Positions 45,215 to 60,542 are shown, counted from the stretch's first letter. The stretch is 64,000 nt of DNA from Cronobacter universalis NCTC 9529 (GCF_001277175.1 NZ_CP012257.1:3410001-3474000); one strand, 5' to 3'. Program-made: numbers and translations. The notes: generated from the sequence alone by a model not told the origin.

Positions 45215-46948
45215 CTAAACGGGCCAGAGATGGTCGATAATTAATTGCAGGCTGCGGTTGCCGCGAAACTCATTCACATCAAGCTTATAGGCAAGCTCCA
45301 CTTCGCGCACGCCAGGGTCTGGCCAGCAGGTGGTGTCGACGTTAAACGCGATGCCGTCAAGCAGCGGCCCGCCGCCGACCGGCTCCAGCATCAGCTTGAG
45401 GTGCCGCTCGCCGACCAGACGCTGTTGCAGAATGCGAAAACGCCCGTCAAACAGCGGCTCCGGGAACATCTGCCCCCACGGACCGGCGTCGCGCAGCATC
45501 TCCGCCACTTCCAGCGTCATCTCCTGCGGCGCGAGCGCCCCATCAGACCAGATTTCGCCTTGTAGCATCGCCGGATCTAACCAGTCGTTAACCAGTCCGG
45601 CGAAACGCGCCTGAAACTCCGGGAAACGCGCCTCTTCAAGCGAAAGCCCCGCCGCCATCGCATGGCCGCCGAACTTAAGCATCATGCCGGGATAGAGCGT
45701 GTCGAGACGCTCCAGCGCGTCGCGCATATGCAGGCCCTGCACCGAACGGCCCGAACCTTTGAGTATCCCCTCGCCCGCAGGCGCGAACGCGATAACCGGG
45801 CGATGAAAGCGCTCTTTAATGCGCGAGGCGAGAATGCCGACCACGCCCTGATGCCATTCAGGATGGAAAATCGCAATGCCGCTCGGCAGCGTTTCGCCGC
45901 TGCGCTCAAGCTGCTGGCAGAGCGTTAATGCTTCCGCCTGCATCCCCTGCTCAATTTCTTTACGGGTCTGGTTCAGCACGTCCAGCTCGTTTGCCAGCAT
46001 GCGCGCCTCGCCGATGTTGTCGCACAGAAGCAGCGCGACGCCCACGGACATATCATCCAGCCTGCCTGCCGCGTTAAGCCGCGGCCCCAGCGCGAAGCCG
46101 AGATCGCTTGCCGTCAGGCGGTGCGCCTCGCGATTGGCTATCTCAAGCAGCGCGCGAATGCCCGGGCGGCATTTCCCGGCACGAATGCGGCTCAGCCCCT
46201 GCCAGATAAGAATGCGGTTGTTGGCATCCAGCGGCACCACGTCCGCGACCGTGCCGAGCGACACCAGATCGAGAAACTCCGCGAGATTCGGCTCCGGAAT
46301 ACCCTTTTCCGTAAACCAGCCGACGCTTCGTAAATGCGCGCGCAGCGCCAGCATCAGATAAAACGCAACGCCGACCCCTGCGAGCGATTTCGACGGGAAC
46401 GTACACTCCGCCAGGTTCGGGTTGATGATAGCGCCCGCGGCTGGCAGCGTATCGCCGGGCAAATGGTGATCGGTAACCAGCACCGGAATGCCCAGTTCAT
46501 GCGCGCGCGCAACGCCCGCATGGGACGAGATGCCGTTATCAACGGTCAGGATCATTTGCGCGCCACGCGCGTGGGCCTGATCGACCACTTCCGGGCTGAG
46601 GCCGTAGCCATCATCAAACCGGTTAGGCACCAGATACGCCACATTGCTTCCGCCAAGCGCGCGAAGCGCCAGCACGCTCAGCGCGGTACTGGTCGCGCCG
46701 TCCGCATCGAAATCGCCGACCACGATGATACGCAGCCCTTCGCGCAGCGCGTCATGCAACATCGCCACCGCGTCTTCAATTCCGCAGAGCTGCTGCCAGG
46801 GCAGCAGGCCTTTTACGCTGCGCTCAAGCTCCTGCGCGCCGCGCACCCCGCGACTGGCATAGAGCCTGCGGAGCAGCGGCGGTAAAGTATCCGGCAGCGT
46901 AATGGAGTTATCCGGGGAGCGCCTGCGAAGTTGTGTCTGTTTGCTCAC
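45215..46948 (-). CDS. recJ: Single-strand-specific exonuclease RecJ
   Basis: A 577-residue 5'-3' single-strand DNA exonuclease. DHH-family motifs are present: DFDADGATS near residue 80 and TDHHLPG near 160, both binding Mn2+. A DHHA1 domain with GGHAMAAGLSL and a C-terminal OB-fold follow. Its role is recombination and mismatch repair. It ends 97 bases before prfB and starts just after dsbC, as in E. coli. Confidence 0.97.
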   Translation of the reverse strand: MSKQTQLRRRSPDNSITLPDTLPPLLRRLYASRGVRGAQELERSVKGLLPWQQLCGIEDAVAMLHDALREGLRIIVVGDFDADGATSTALSVLALRALGGSNVAYLVPNRFDDGYGLSPEVVDQAHARGAQMILTVDNGISSHAGVARAHELGIPVLVTDHHLPGDTLPAAGAIINPNLAECTFPSKSLAGVGVAFYLMLALRAHLRSVGWFTEKGIPEPNLAEFLDLVSLGTVADVVPLDANNRILIWQGLSRIRAGKCRPGIRALLEIANREAHRLTASDLGFALGPRLNAAGRLDDMSVGVALLLCDNIGEARMLANELDVLNQTRKEIEQGMQAEALTLCQQLERSGETLPSGIAIFHPEWHQGVVGILASRIKERFHRPVIAFAPAGEGILKGSGRSVQGLHMRDALERLDTLYPGMMLKFGGHAMAAGLSLEEARFPEFQARFAGLVNDWLDPAMLQGEIWSDGALAPQEMTLEVAEMLRDAGPWGQMFPEPLFDGRFRILQQRLVGERHLKLMLEPVGGGPLLDGIAFNVDTTCWPDPGVREVELAYKLDVNEFRGNRSLQLIIDHLWPV

Positions 46949-46951
46949 CCG

Positions 46952-47671
46952 TTACTGTCCGCTCGCCTGAAGCTGTTTCTGATGCTCATCCAGGAACGCT
47001 TTCATCTCTTTAGGCCCCTGATAGCCCGGCACCATCGCGCCGTTGCTCAGCACGATCGCCGGTGTGCCCTGTACGCCAAACTGCACGCCGAGCTCGTAAT
47101 GTTTCGCGGTGTCGACATCACAGCTCGCCGCCGCCACTTTGCCGCCGCCCATCGCGTTATCGAAGGCTTTATTGCGGTCTTTCGCGCACCAGATCGCCTG
47201 CATATCTTTCGCCGGCTCGCTGCGCGGCCCCTGACGCGGGAAGGCCAGATAGCGCACAGTGATGCCCAGCGCGTTGTAGTCTTTCATCTCTTCATGCAGC
47301 TTATGGCAATAACCGCAGGTGATATCGGTAAAGACGGTGATGACATGTTTTTCCTGCGGCGCTTTATAGACAATCATCTCTTTTTCGAGCGCGTTGAGTT
47401 TGGTCATCAGCATCTGGTTGGTCACGTTGACCGGCTGGCCGCCGCTGACGTCATACAGCGGCCCCTGGATAATATGTTTGCCGTCTTCGGTCACATAGAT
47501 AACGCCGCTTTCGGTCAGCACGGTTTTCATACCTGCCAGCGGAGAGGGCTGAATGTCGGCATTCGCCACACCGAGTTTAGTGAGCGACTGCTTGATGGCG
47601 GCGTCATCCGCCTGGGCAAATCCTGAGAAAGCCGCCAGCGTAGCGGAGAGCAGCGCAATAGTTTTTTTCAT
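46952..47671 (-). CDS. dsbC: Thiol:disulfide isomerase DsbC
   Basis: A 239-residue periplasmic isomerase that reshuffles wrong disulfides. The signal peptide ends at AQA. A dimerisation domain spans about residues 22-80, then a thioredoxin domain with active site Cys119-Gly-Tyr-Cys122. The catalytic cis-Pro loop TPAIVLSNG follows. Sits between recJ and xerD, same strand. Confidence 0.97.
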   Translation of the reverse strand: MKKTIALLSATLAAFSGFAQADDAAIKQSLTKLGVANADIQPSPLAGMKTVLTESGVIYVTEDGKHIIQGPLYDVSGGQPVNVTNQMLMTKLNALEKEMIVYKAPQEKHVITVFTDITCGYCHKLHEEMKDYNALGITVRYLAFPRQGPRSEPAKDMQAIWCAKDRNKAFDNAMGGGKVAAASCDVDTAKHYELGVQFGVQGTPAIVLSNGAMVPGYQGPKEMKAFLDEHQKQLQASGQ

Positions 47672-47693
47672 AACGTGTCCTTAAATTCTGCAC

Positions 47694-48590
47694 TCACGCT
47701 CTGGGGTGGTGCTGTTGATGAAGTTGCCGCAACCGTTCCGTCGCCACGTGAGTGTAGATCTGCGTGGTGGAAAGATCGCTGTGGCCTAAGAGCATCTGTA
47801 CCACGCGCAAATCGGCGCCATGATTTAACAGATGCGTGGCGAACGCATGGCGTAAAACGTGCGGCGAAAGCTTTTCACTATCGATGCCCGCCAGTTGAGC
47901 ATAATGTTTGATACGATGCCAGAAGGTCTGACGCGTCATCTGCCGGGCGCGATTGCTCGGAAAGAGGATATCCAGCGACTGCCCGTTAAGCAGCCACGGG
48001 CGGCCGTGCACGAGGTACTGTTCAAGCCAGTAAACGCCCTCCTCGCCAAGCGGCACCAGCCGCTCTTTGTTGCCTTTACCGATAACGCGAACGACGCCCT
48101 GGCGCAGGCTCACGTCGCTCATGGTCAGCCCGACCAGTTCAGAAACGCGCAAACCGGTGGCATAGAGCACTTCCAGCATGGCTTTATCACGCAGCTCAAT
48201 GGGCTCTTCGACCGTCGGCGCCTGCAGAAGCCTTTCCACCTGCGCTTCGCTTAAATCCTTCGGCAGACGCTGCGGCAGCTTTGGCGACGCCAGCAACGCG
48301 CTCGGATCGTCATCGCGGATTTTTTCACGGTAGAGATGCTGAAACAACCGACGCACGGCGCTCAACATGCGCGCCGTGCTGGTCGCTTTGTAGCCGCCTT
48401 CGACGCGCTCTGCCAGCAACGTCTGGAGGTCGCCGCTCTGTACCGTCGCAAGGGACAACCCACGATGGTGCAACCACTCCACGACCATGTTGAGATCCCG
48501 CCGGTACGCGCTCAGGCTGTTTTCGGCCAGGTTGCGCTCAAGCCAGAGCGCATCGAGAAATTGTTCGATACGGGCTAAATCCTGTTCCAC
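47694..48590 (-). CDS. xerD: Tyrosine recombinase XerD (GTG start)
   Basis: A 298-residue recombinase that, with XerC, resolves chromosome dimers at dif. I start at the GTG at 48590 (EQDLARIEQF...): it follows GAGG and gives the E. coli length exactly. An ATG at 48653 adds an unrelated leader. The catalytic residues are Arg in TGLRVSE, Lys in VIGKGNKER, HxxR in HVLRHAFATH, His in LGHSDLS, and Tyr in TTQIYTH. Confidence 0.96.
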   Translation of the reverse strand: MEQDLARIEQFLDALWLERNLAENSLSAYRRDLNMVVEWLHHRGLSLATVQSGDLQTLLAERVEGGYKATSTARMLSAVRRLFQHLYREKIRDDDPSALLASPKLPQRLPKDLSEAQVERLLQAPTVEEPIELRDKAMLEVLYATGLRVSELVGLTMSDVSLRQGVVRVIGKGNKERLVPLGEEGVYWLEQYLVHGRPWLLNGQSLDILFPSNRARQMTRQTFWHRIKHYAQLAGIDSEKLSPHVLRHAFATHLLNHGADLRVVQMLLGHSDLSTTQIYTHVATERLRQLHQQHHPRA

Positions 48591-48691
48591 TACCACCTCA
48601 CTGACGCTCCCGGTCGCTGCATTATGCCTGACTGGAAGCGGGATCTGATACACTGACGCTTCCGCACAATAGGAAATGAGACGTTATCGTT

Positions 48692-49213
48692 ATGAACATT
48701 GGTCTTTTTTATGGTTCCAGCACCTGTTACACCGAAATGGCGGCTGAAAAAATCCGCGATATTATTGGTCCCGAACTGGTCACGCTGTACAACCTTAAAG
48801 ACGACTCGCCGACGCTCATGGAACAGTATGATGTGCTGATCCTCGGCATTCCTACCTGGGATTTCGGCGAACTCCAGGAGGACTGGGAAGCCATCTGGGA
48901 ACAGCTGGATGCGCTCAACCTCGACGGAAAAATCGTGGCGCTGTACGGCATGGGCGACCAGTTAGGTTACGGCGAATGGTTCCTCGACGCGCTCGGCATG
49001 CTCCACGACAAACTGAGCCCTAAAGGCGTGAAGTTTGTCGGCTACTGGCCTACGGAAGGCTATGAGTTCACGAGCGCGAAACCCGTTATCGCCGATGGCG
49101 AGCTGTTCGTCGGCCTTGCGCTGGATGAAACCAATCAATATGACCTGAGCGACGCGCGTATCGAAAGCTGGTGCGAGCAAATCCTCGGCGAAATGGCGGC
49201 GCACTTCTCCTGA
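48692..49213 (+). CDS. fldB: Flavodoxin FldB
   Basis: A 173-residue FMN electron carrier. The phosphate-binding loop is [12 protein letters not shown] at the N-terminus, and the isoalloxazine-contacting stretch is [18 protein letters not shown]. coli FldB is a stress-induced (SoxRS-regulated) flavodoxin paralogue of FldA. It faces away from xerD, and converges on cptA. Confidence 0.96.
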   Translation: MNIGLFYGSSTCYTEMAAEKIRDIIGPELVTLYNLKDDSPTLMEQYDVLILGIPTWDFGELQEDWEAIWEQLDALNLDGKIVALYGMGDQLGYGEWFLDALGMLHDKLSPKGVKFVGYWPTEGYEFTSAKPVIADGELFVGLALDETNQYDLSDARIESWCEQILGEMAAHFS

Positions 49214-49229
49214 GTTTGCCTGCGCGACG

Positions 49230-49646
49230 TCAGCGGTTGTCGCCCACGGGCTGTTGCAGCAACAGCCGACGTAAATCGCGCCACTCCGCCGCCGTCATGC
49301 TGTCTGACGCCAGCCACACATGATGGCGGCGCGTCGTTTTCGGATGACGCAGCCGCAGCATCATTCCGCTGCGCAACATCCAGGGCGTGGCGCAAATATG
49401 CCAGTCGACGCCCTGCCAGCGCAGCTGGTAATCGGCCGTCAGGCTCACCTCTCCCTGAAACGCATTGATACGCCGCTGACTGCGTACGCAGTCAAACACC
49501 ACCAGAGACAGCAACAGCATCCAGACCGGCAGATACCGCAACGGCCACGGGAGCAGTAAAATAATAACGGCCACGGCGCCGTGCAGCAGCAGCGATACCC
49601 ACTGCGAGCGCCATGAGACGCGAAGATCAGAGTGCCACAGGACCAC
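49230..49646 (-). CDS. cptA: CptA (YgfX), inner-membrane partner of SdhE
   Basis: A 138-residue protein with two membrane segments near residues 18-50 ([19 protein letters not shown], then [13 protein letters not shown]) and a cytoplasmic tail. Its reading frame overlaps sdhE by 20 bases. The E. coli homologue was reported as a toxin affecting FtsZ/MreB polymerisation, with SdhE as antitoxin; this is debated, since SdhE has a separate flavinylation role. Confidence 0.92.
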   Translation of the reverse strand: MVLWHSDLRVSWRSQWVSLLLHGAVAVIILLLPWPLRYLPVWMLLLSLVVFDCVRSQRRINAFQGEVSLTADYQLRWQGVDWHICATPWMLRSGMMLRLRHPKTTRRHHVWLASDSMTAAEWRDLRRLLLQQPVGDNR

Positions 49647-49893
49647 GAGCCTGATTCCGCTGCTGGATCAATGCCACCATTCGCGCCAGTTCCGCATCGG
49701 CAGGTTTGCCATGATTCATCAGCCAGTTGAATAAATCAGGATCGTCACACTCCAGCAGGCGGACAAAAACGCGTTTGTCTTCATCGCTCAGGGAGTCGTA
49801 GTCATACTCAAAGAAAGGCATGATGGAAATATCCAGTTCGCGCATACCTCTGCGACATGCCCAGTGAATACGGGCTTTATTATTAATATCCAT
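49627..49893 (-). CDS. sdhE: FAD assembly factor SdhE
   Basis: An 88-residue protein needed for covalent flavin attachment to succinate dehydrogenase and fumarate reductase. The conserved RGMRELD motif begins at residue 15. Short four-helix fold, no signal peptide. The gap up to ygfZ (277 bases) shows no other gene. Confidence 0.96.
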   Translation of the reverse strand: MDINNKARIHWACRRGMRELDISIMPFFEYDYDSLSDEDKRVFVRLLECDDPDLFNWLMNHGKPADAELARMVALIQQRNQARGPVAL

Positions 49894-50170
49894 GTCTCTT
49901 ACCTGCTAAACCACCATTGAATGACGAGAGGTAGTGTAACCCGTTTTTCACGCATCCTTCAGCCGAATGTGCGTATTTGCGAGGCGTTTTCCCGAATATA
50001 ACGTTCCCGGTGCAACCGACATTTTTTCTTTCGAGCCGCCCCGAAGAATGCGTTAACGGCACAAAAGGGGATGCTAAAAGGCTTGCAAACTCCGTCGGCT
50101 CTTTAACAATATGAAGCTATCTCTCCACTCGCGTGGACCATTATTGCGATAGCACACTGGGACTTTATTT

Positions 50171-51160
50171 ATGGCATTCACTCCATTTCCTCCCCGTCAG
50201 CCAGCCGCCAGCGCGCGTCTGCCGCTGACGCTCATTTCTCTGGAAGACTGGGCGCTGGCAACGATAACCGGCCCGGACAGCGAAAAATATTTGCAGGGCC
50301 AGGTGACGGCGGACGTTACCGAGCTTGGCGAGCATCAGCACCTGCTGGTGGCGCACTGCGATGCCAAAGGCAAAATGTGGAGCAACCTGCGTCTGTTCCG
50401 CCATGGCGACGGTTTCGCCTGGGTTGAACGCCGTAGCGTGCGTGACACGCAACTGGCGGAAATGAAAAAATACGCGGTGTTCTCGAAAGTCGCCATCGCG
50501 CCGAACGACGACGCCGTGCTGCTGGGTGTTGCTGGTTTTCAGGCGCGCGCGGCGCTGGCGAATCACTTTGCTACGCTCCCGGATGAACAAAATCCGCATG
50601 TAGTAGACGGCGGCGCCACGCTCCTGTGGTTCGGCCTGCCGGCGGAGCGCTTTATGGTGATTACCGACGCCGACACCGCCAGCCAGCTTACGGAAAAACT
50701 GCGTGGCGAAGCGCAGCTCAGCGCCAGCGCGCAGTGGCTGGCGCTGGACATCGAAGCCGGTTTCCCGGTGATTGACGCGCCGAACAGCAACCAGTTCATC
50801 CCGCAGGCAACCAATATTCAGGCGCTGGGCGGCATCAGCTTCAAGAAAGGCTGCTACGCAGGCCAGGAGATGGTGGCGAGGGCGAAATTCCGCGGCGCTA
50901 ATAAGCGCGCGCTGTGGTATCTGGCAGGGCACGGCAGCCGTGTGCCGCAGCCTGGCGAAGATATTGAAATGCAGATGGGCGAAAACTGGCGTCGTACCGG
51001 CACCGTGCTGGCAGCCGTGCAACTGGATGACGGCCGTCTGCTGGCGCAGGTGGTGATGAACAACGATCTGGAAGCCGGCACGCTCTTCCGCGTTCGTGAA
51101 GAGAGCGGCGCGCATACGTTACATATCGAGCCGCTGCCCTACTCGCTCGAAGAGGCATAA
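50171..51160 (+). CDS. ygfZ: YgfZ, folate-binding Fe-S cluster maintenance protein
   Basis: A 329-residue GcvT-like protein that binds tetrahydrofolate and supports assembly of certain Fe-S enzymes such as MiaB. The family motif KGCYAGQE is present near residue 227, with its conserved Cys. It is divergent from sdhE. Confidence 0.96.
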   Translation: MAFTPFPPRQPAASARLPLTLISLEDWALATITGPDSEKYLQGQVTADVTELGEHQHLLVAHCDAKGKMWSNLRLFRHGDGFAWVERRSVRDTQLAEMKKYAVFSKVAIAPNDDAVLLGVAGFQARAALANHFATLPDEQNPHVVDGGATLLWFGLPAERFMVITDADTASQLTEKLRGEAQLSASAQWLALDIEAGFPVIDAPNSNQFIPQATNIQALGGISFKKGCYAGQEMVARAKFRGANKRALWYLAGHGSRVPQPGEDIEMQMGENWRRTGTVLAAVQLDDGRLLAQVVMNNDLEAGTLFRVREESGAHTLHIEPLPYSLEEA

Positions 51161-51268
51161 CCGTCTGAGGCCTGTATAAGGGCAGTAACGCCGCCAGGGG
51201 GCATCAGCCGCCTGGCGGTGAGTTTTCGAAAAGGGAGTGAGTGGAGCGGTTAGCGCAGCGCGCAGGCC

Positions 51269-51922
51269 TCAGCGGATGTAGAGGTAGATGGCCAGAAAAT
51301 GGCAGACGCTGCCGCCCAGCACGAAACCGTGCCAGATGGCGTGGTTATACGGAATCCGCTTGCAGACGTAAAAAATGACGCCCAGCGAATAGATGATGCC
51401 CCCGGCGGCAAGCAGCGTCACGCTGGCAGGCGCGAGCTTCATCACCATCTGATAAATCACGACCAGCGACAGCCAGCCCATTAAAAGATACGTCACCAGC
51501 GACAACGCCTTAAAGCGATGCGCGATGGTGAGCTTAAACAGGATGCCGAGCAGCGCCAGGCCCCAGATAACTACCATCAATCCATGCGCCAGCGGAGATT
51601 TAAGCCCCACCAGCAAAAATGGCGTATACGTGCCGGCAATCAATAGATAAATCGCGCAGTGGTCAAACTTTTTAAGCCAGATTTTGGCGCGCGCGTGCGG
51701 TATGGCATGGTAAAGGGTCGAGGCGAGAAACAGCAAAATCATGCTGCCGCCATAGAGGCTGTAACTGGTAATGGCGGTGGCGCTGGCATTGCTGTCCACG
51801 GCCTGGATAAGGAGCAGGACGAGCCCGACTATCCCGAACACCAGCCCGATCCCGTGACTGATGCTGTTGGCTATCTCCTCAGCCAGTGAATATCCCTGCG
51901 CAAGTAATGGCTTACGAACCAT
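51269..51922 (-). CDS. yqfA: YqfA, hemolysin-III-type (PAQR) membrane protein
   Basis: A 217-residue inner-membrane protein with seven hydrophobic segments. PAQR/HlyIII signatures include [29 protein letters not shown] and [12 protein letters not shown], whose conserved His, Asp and Ser residues bind a metal. The start at 51922 ([12 protein letters not shown]) fits E. coli; an ATG at 51964 adds 14 residues. Function in E. coli is poorly known. The C-terminus is slightly shorter than E. coli. Confidence 0.93.
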   Translation of the reverse strand: MVRKPLLAQGYSLAEEIANSISHGIGLVFGIVGLVLLLIQAVDSNASATAITSYSLYGGSMILLFLASTLYHAIPHARAKIWLKKFDHCAIYLLIAGTYTPFLLVGLKSPLAHGLMVVIWGLALLGILFKLTIAHRFKALSLVTYLLMGWLSLVVIYQMVMKLAPASVTLLAAGGIIYSLGVIFYVCKRIPYNHAIWHGFVLGGSVCHFLAIYLYIR

Positions 51923-52064
51923 GTGGCGACTCCGGTAAAACTGAATAAAAAAAACGCAGCCCACATAGCCTAACTGAGAATGATTCCAGTGAACACCTGT
52001 TCGCTAAAATAAATCTGTGACAGTCCGTAACCGCCCTGCTTACCGCTCGCCATAAAGTCGGGCG

Positions 52065-52379
52065 TTATTCATCAATCTTTTTAAAAGCAATCACATAGAA
52101 CTCATTAAGCCCCGGGTAAATCTCTGTAATGACGTGTTTAAGTTCAGCCAGCGTCATGTTCTCCTGACGCGCGTGTTCGTCGTTCAGCTCTGCCAGAGTG
52201 ACCGGCGTCACGCTAAGCACTTCAAGCGTGCAGAAGTAGCCATTATCTTCATAACGGCCGGTGCGCAGCCGCTGGCCTGGGGTGAAGTGCGCCTCGCTGC
52301 CGTCACGGATGGTGATCGTTTTGGTTCCCGCGAGAATATCCTGCTGGAAACGGGCGTAGAATGTGATGTCGTTTTTCAT
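52065..52379 (-). CDS. yqfB: YqfB, N4-acetylcytidine amidohydrolase (ASCH domain)
   Basis: A 104-residue ASCH-domain enzyme; E. coli YqfB hydrolyses N4-acetylcytidine to cytidine. Start at 52379 ([12 protein letters not shown]) matches E. coli; an in-frame ATG at 52409 gives ten extra residues. Key segments include [18 protein letters not shown] and NGYFCTLEV. Alone, facing left. Confidence 0.93.
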   Translation of the reverse strand: MKNDITFYARFQQDILAGTKTITIRDGSEAHFTPGQRLRTGRYEDNGYFCTLEVLSVTPVTLAELNDEHARQENMTLAELKHVITEIYPGLNEFYVIAFKKIDE

Positions 52380-52567
52380 TGCGTCTCTCCCAAAATTACG
52401 GCCCATCATAAGCCTGACGGCGCACAGGCGCTATCCGCCCGCATACCCACACGCATAAAGAGTGACGCGCGCTCGCGCAATTTATGGCAGCATGGGCGAA
52501 CCGATGCCGCTGAAAATGCCCGCGCCGGAGCCCGAACGCATTGACCAAAGGATGTTGCGCCGTGACG

Positions 52568-53296
52568 ATGTTTACCCATTCCGCTGTCGCCAGCCTCAAT
52601 AATCTTGAGATGATGGTTTACAATTTTGTAGTCAAAAACCGCGATAAGGTGATGTACATGACCATTCGCGAACTGGCGGATGCGGCGGGCGTCTCCACCA
52701 CCACCGTGCTGCGTTTTTGTCGCAAGATGAATTGCGAAGGATATTCTGAATTCCGCGTGCGCTTTAAATTATATCTGGAACAAAATGAACCGCAGCAGGC
52801 GAATTTTGGCGCCAGCGAAATAATCAGTTTTTTCCGCAGCGTAAATAATGATGAATTTGACACCCTGTTGGATCAGGCCGCAGAAATTATTTTACAATCT
52901 GAGCGTATTATTTTTGTCGGCGCCGGCACCTCTGGCGCACTCGCTAAATATGGCGCGAGGTTTTTCTCAAATGTCGGAAAATTCAGTAACCACATCGATG
53001 ACCCTTATTTCCCGGTGACCAGCGACATGGCGAAAAATGCGCTGGCGATTGTACTGTCGGTGTCTGGCGAAACAGAAGAGATCCTGCGTTTTGCCAGTCA
53101 GTTCAGCCTCCATAACTGCAAAGTCCTTTCCGTCACCAGCCATGATAATTCGTCGCTGGCGAAACTTGCTGACTTTAATCTTTCCTGGCATATCCCGCAA
53201 ACGCGCATCGCGGGTGTGTATGATATTACAACGCAAATTCCTGTTATTTATATTCTCGAAACACTCGGTCGTAAGCTGGCGAAAAAACTCGCATAA
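52568..53296 (+). CDS. RpiR-family transcriptional regulator
   Basis: A 242-residue regulator. The N-terminal helix-turn-helix includes MTIRELADAAGVSTTTVLRFC, then a SIS phosphosugar-binding domain (IIFVGAGTSGALAKYGARFF, about residues 115-135). A GTG at 52562 is an alternative start, preceded by AAAGGA. It lies 151 bases before bglA on the same strand, so control of that phospho-beta-glucosidase by a phosphosugar is likely. E. coli has no such gene here. Confidence 0.88.
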   Translation: MFTHSAVASLNNLEMMVYNFVVKNRDKVMYMTIRELADAAGVSTTTVLRFCRKMNCEGYSEFRVRFKLYLEQNEPQQANFGASEIISFFRSVNNDEFDTLLDQAAEIILQSERIIFVGAGTSGALAKYGARFFSNVGKFSNHIDDPYFPVTSDMAKNALAIVLSVSGETEEILRFASQFSLHNCKVLSVTSHDNSSLAKLADFNLSWHIPQTRIAGVYDITTQIPVIYILETLGRKLAKKLA

Positions 53297-53438
53297 AAAA
53301 ACATCCTGTTTTTTATTTGTAACAAGTCACGCCATGCGCTATTTGTTATAGCGTGACTTTTCACTTCCCTTTGTTAGACTCGCAACCAGCCTCAATAACT
53401 TTATCGTTATTATTCCCTTTTACTATTTCTGTTAATGA

Positions 53439-54881
<1,443 letters not shown>

Positions 54882-54934
54882 TGTGATGCTACCGCGGATA
54901 GTCGCGCCGGGTTGTAGTCGTGGCGATTATCCCC

Positions 54935-55013
54935 GGTGGGTGCGCTGCGCTTACCTACCCTACGATTCGGCGATGCTCTGTATTGTAGGGCAGGTAAGCG
55001 CAGCGCACCCGCC
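54935..55013. repeat. Inverted pair of REP-like elements
   Basis: Two copies of the window's REP-like family in opposite orientation (54935-54963 and 54985-55013), forming a BIME-like pair between the convergent bglA and ygfF. The core is GTAGGGCAGGTAAGCGCAGC in the right copy. Confidence 0.85.
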
Positions 55014-55023
55014 TTAAACGCCC

Positions 55024-55767
55024 CTATTTACCGCCCGCCAGATCGAGAAAACTCCCCGTCACGTACGAGGCTTTATCACTCAAAAGCCAGGCTATCGCTT
55101 CCGCCACCTCTTCCGGCTGCCCGCCACGCTGCATCGGCAGGGCGGACTTCACGCGGTCAACGCGCCCTGGCTCGCCGCCGCTGGCGTGAATATCGGTATA
55201 GATCAGCCCCGGACGCACGCCGTTAACACGTATTCCCTGCGCGGCGACCTCCAGCGACAGCCCAATGGTGAGCGAATCCACCGCCCCTTTTGAGGCCGCG
55301 TAATCGACATATTCGCCGGGCGCGCCAAGCCGCGAGGCGGCAGACGACACATTGACAATCGCCCCGCCCTGCCCGCCGTGATGATGCGCCATGCGCTTCA
55401 CGGCCTCCCGGCAGCACAGAAAGTAGCCCGTCACGTTGGTAGCCAACACTTTGTTAATGCGCTCCGCCGTCAGGTTCTCGGTCATGCACTGGGTAAACAG
55501 CACGCCCGCGTTATTCACCAGCGCGCAGAGCGGCTCGCCCCGCTCATCGACTGCCCTGAACATCGCCATGACTTGCCGCTCGTCGCTGATGTCGGCCTGA
55601 ATGGCGAACGCGCGTCCGCCGCTCACCACGATGCGCTCAACAACTTCCTGCGCCGCCGCGGCGTTATGCAGATAATTGACCGCCACGGTGTAGCCCTGCG
55701 CGCCCAGCAGCAGCGCCGTCGCTTTGCCAATGCCGCGGCTCGCGCCGGTGATAAGTGCAACGGACAT
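55024..55767 (-). CDS. ygfF: YgfF-like short-chain dehydrogenase
   Basis: A 247-residue NAD(P)-dependent oxidoreductase of the SDR family. Nucleotide loop TGASRGIGKAT; the catalytic pair in YVDYAASKGAVDS; NNAG also present. I start at 55767 (MSVALITGAS), preceded by AGGAG; an upstream ATG adds a leader unrelated to the family. Substrate unknown. Same place as E. coli ygfF. Confidence 0.92.
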   Translation of the reverse strand: MSVALITGASRGIGKATALLLGAQGYTVAVNYLHNAAAAQEVVERIVVSGGRAFAIQADISDERQVMAMFRAVDERGEPLCALVNNAGVLFTQCMTENLTAERINKVLATNVTGYFLCCREAVKRMAHHHGGQGGAIVNVSSAASRLGAPGEYVDYAASKGAVDSLTIGLSLEVAAQGIRVNGVRPGLIYTDIHASGGEPGRVDRVKSALPMQRGGQPEEVAEAIAWLLSDKASYVTGSFLDLAGGK

Positions 55768-55883
55768 ACTTCTCTCCTTTTTATCGTGTGGGATACAGAA
55801 AGCTTGCGGTACCTTACGCATCCGCGCGGCACAGGGATACTCTACCAATCAGGTAGTGCTGGCATAACAGCGTGCGGCACGGA

Positions 55884-55908
55884 ATAAAAAAGGGCGCCGA
55901 AGCGCCCT
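55884..55908 (-). terminator. Terminator after gcvP
   Basis: AGGGCGC-TTCG-GCGCCCT on the minus strand (with UUCG loop), then seven T. Confidence 0.93.
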
Positions 55909-55935
55909 CTGTGATGTGATTTTTTATGCCTGACG

Positions 55936-58809
<2,874 letters not shown>

Positions 58810-58941
58810 GGGCGATATTTCCTGAAACGTGCAGTGAGGCAAATAAATGCGATGGTCAGTCGTGCTCCCGGCGGGAGCGGCGCGGGCGTAAGCGGCGCCC
58901 GCGCGTGCCCCTGTCGTTACGCAGGGGCGAGGTCCCGTGAA

Positions 58942-59331
58942 TTACTCGTCTTCTAACAGCGCTTCATACGCGCTGGCATCCAGCAGCGCGGCCACTTCGG
59001 CCTCATCGCTGGCTTTGATTTTGAAGATCCAGCCCTGGCCGTAAGGCTCGCTGTTAACCAGTTCCGGCGAATCGCTCAGCGCGTCGTTGACGGCCACGAT
59101 CTCGCCGCTGACCGGCGCGTAGATGTCGGAGGCGGCTTTTACGGACTCCGCGACGGCGCAATCATCGCCCGCGTTAACCGTCGTGCCCACATCCGGCAGA
59201 TCGACAAACACCATGTCGCCCAGCAGCTCCTGCGCGTGCTCGGTGATCCCGACGGTGTAAGTGCCGTCAGCTTCTTTACGCAGCCATTCGTGTTCTTTGC
59301 TGTATTTCAGTTCGTTTGGCACATTGCTCAT
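58942..59331 (-). CDS. gcvH: Glycine cleavage system H protein
   Basis: A 129-residue lipoyl carrier. The lipoylated residue is Lys65 in [11 protein letters not shown]. It shuttles the aminomethyl group from GcvP to GcvT. 23 bases after gcvT, same operon. Confidence 0.98.
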   Translation of the reverse strand: MSNVPNELKYSKEHEWLRKEADGTYTVGITEHAQELLGDMVFVDLPDVGTTVNAGDDCAVAESVKAASDIYAPVSGEIVAVNDALSDSPELVNSEPYGQGWIFKIKASDEAEVAALLDASAYEALLEDE

Positions 59332-59354
59332 TGCTTCTCTCCTGATAACAAAAC

Positions 59355-60452
59355 TTACTGCGTGACCGGCTTACCGGCGCGCACGAAAATGGGTTTAGTA
59401 ACTTTCACGGGCATTTCGCGATTGCGGATCTGCACAATGGCAGTATCGCCGATACCCGCGGGAACGCGAGCCAGCGCTATGCTGTAGCCGAGCGTCGGCG
59501 AGAAGGTGCCGCTGGTGATAATGCCTTCGCGGGCGTTGCCTTGGTCATCGGTGAAACGCACCGGCAGTTCGCCGCGCAGTACGCCTTTTTCCGTCATCAC
59601 CAGGCCAACCAGCTGTTCGGTGCCGTTCTCACGCTGGGCTTCCAGCGCGTCGCGGCCGATAAACGCGCGGTCTTCCGGCTGCCAGGCGATCGTCCAGCCC
59701 ATATTGGCGGCGAGCGGCGAGACGCCCTCGTCCATCTCCTGGCCGTAAAGGTTCATGCCCGCCTCAAGGCGCAGCGTATCGCGCGCGCCAAGGCCGCACG
59801 GTTTGACGCCCGCTTCCACCAGCTGGCTCCAGAATCCGGCCGCTTTTTCATTCGGCATCGCGATTTCATAGCCCGCTTCGCCGGTGTAGCCGGTGGTGGC
59901 GATAAACAGGTCATCCGCCTGCACGCCGAAGAAAGGCTTCATGCCGTCTGTGGCTTTACGCTGCGCGTCGTTAAACAGCGTGGCGGCTTTCGCCTTCGCG
60001 TTCGGCCCCTGGACGGCGATAAGGGAGAGATCGTCGCGCACGGTCACGGAAACGCCATACGGTTCGGCGTGCTCGTTGATCCAGGCGAGATCTTTTTCAC
60101 GGGTGGCGGAGTTTACGACCAGGCGGAAATAGTCTTCGGTCATGAAATAGACAATCAGATCATCAATCACGCCGCCGGAGGCGTTGAGCATGCCGGTATA
60201 GAGCGCTTTGCCCGGCTGGGTGAGTTTTGCCACATCGTTCGCCAGCAGGTAGCGCAGGAATTCGCGGGTACGCGCGCCGCGCAGGTCGACAATGGTCATA
60301 TGGGAGACATCAAACATCCCCGCGTCGTTACGCACCGCATGGTGTTCATCAATCTGCGAGCCGTAATGCAGCGGCATCATCCAGCCGTGGAAATCCACCA
60401 TGCGCGCGCCGCAGAGGTTGTGCTGTTCATACAACGGGGTTTGTTGAGCCAT
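59355..60452 (-). CDS. gcvT: Glycine cleavage T protein (aminomethyltransferase)
   Basis: A 365-residue tetrahydrofolate-dependent aminomethyltransferase that releases ammonia and forms 5,10-methylene-THF. Starts [24 protein letters not shown]; catalytic Asp lies in the GMFDVSHM / DLRG region near residue 100. First gene of gcvTHP. E. coli homologue is 364 residues. Confidence 0.98.
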   Translation of the reverse strand: MAQQTPLYEQHNLCGARMVDFHGWMMPLHYGSQIDEHHAVRNDAGMFDVSHMTIVDLRGARTREFLRYLLANDVAKLTQPGKALYTGMLNASGGVIDDLIVYFMTEDYFRLVVNSATREKDLAWINEHAEPYGVSVTVRDDLSLIAVQGPNAKAKAATLFNDAQRKATDGMKPFFGVQADDLFIATTGYTGEAGYEIAMPNEKAAGFWSQLVEAGVKPCGLGARDTLRLEAGMNLYGQEMDEGVSPLAANMGWTIAWQPEDRAFIGRDALEAQRENGTEQLVGLVMTEKGVLRGELPVRFTDDQGNAREGIITSGTFSPTLGYSIALARVPAGIGDTAIVQIRNREMPVKVTKPIFVRAGKPVTQ

Positions 60453-60542
60453 CTTTTCCTCATCCTGTCAGCCGGGTTGGTGTGGGTTTCAGACGGCGCA
60501 ACGCCCTGCATGAAACCCGGCGCCGGCGCCGATCCCGGCGGC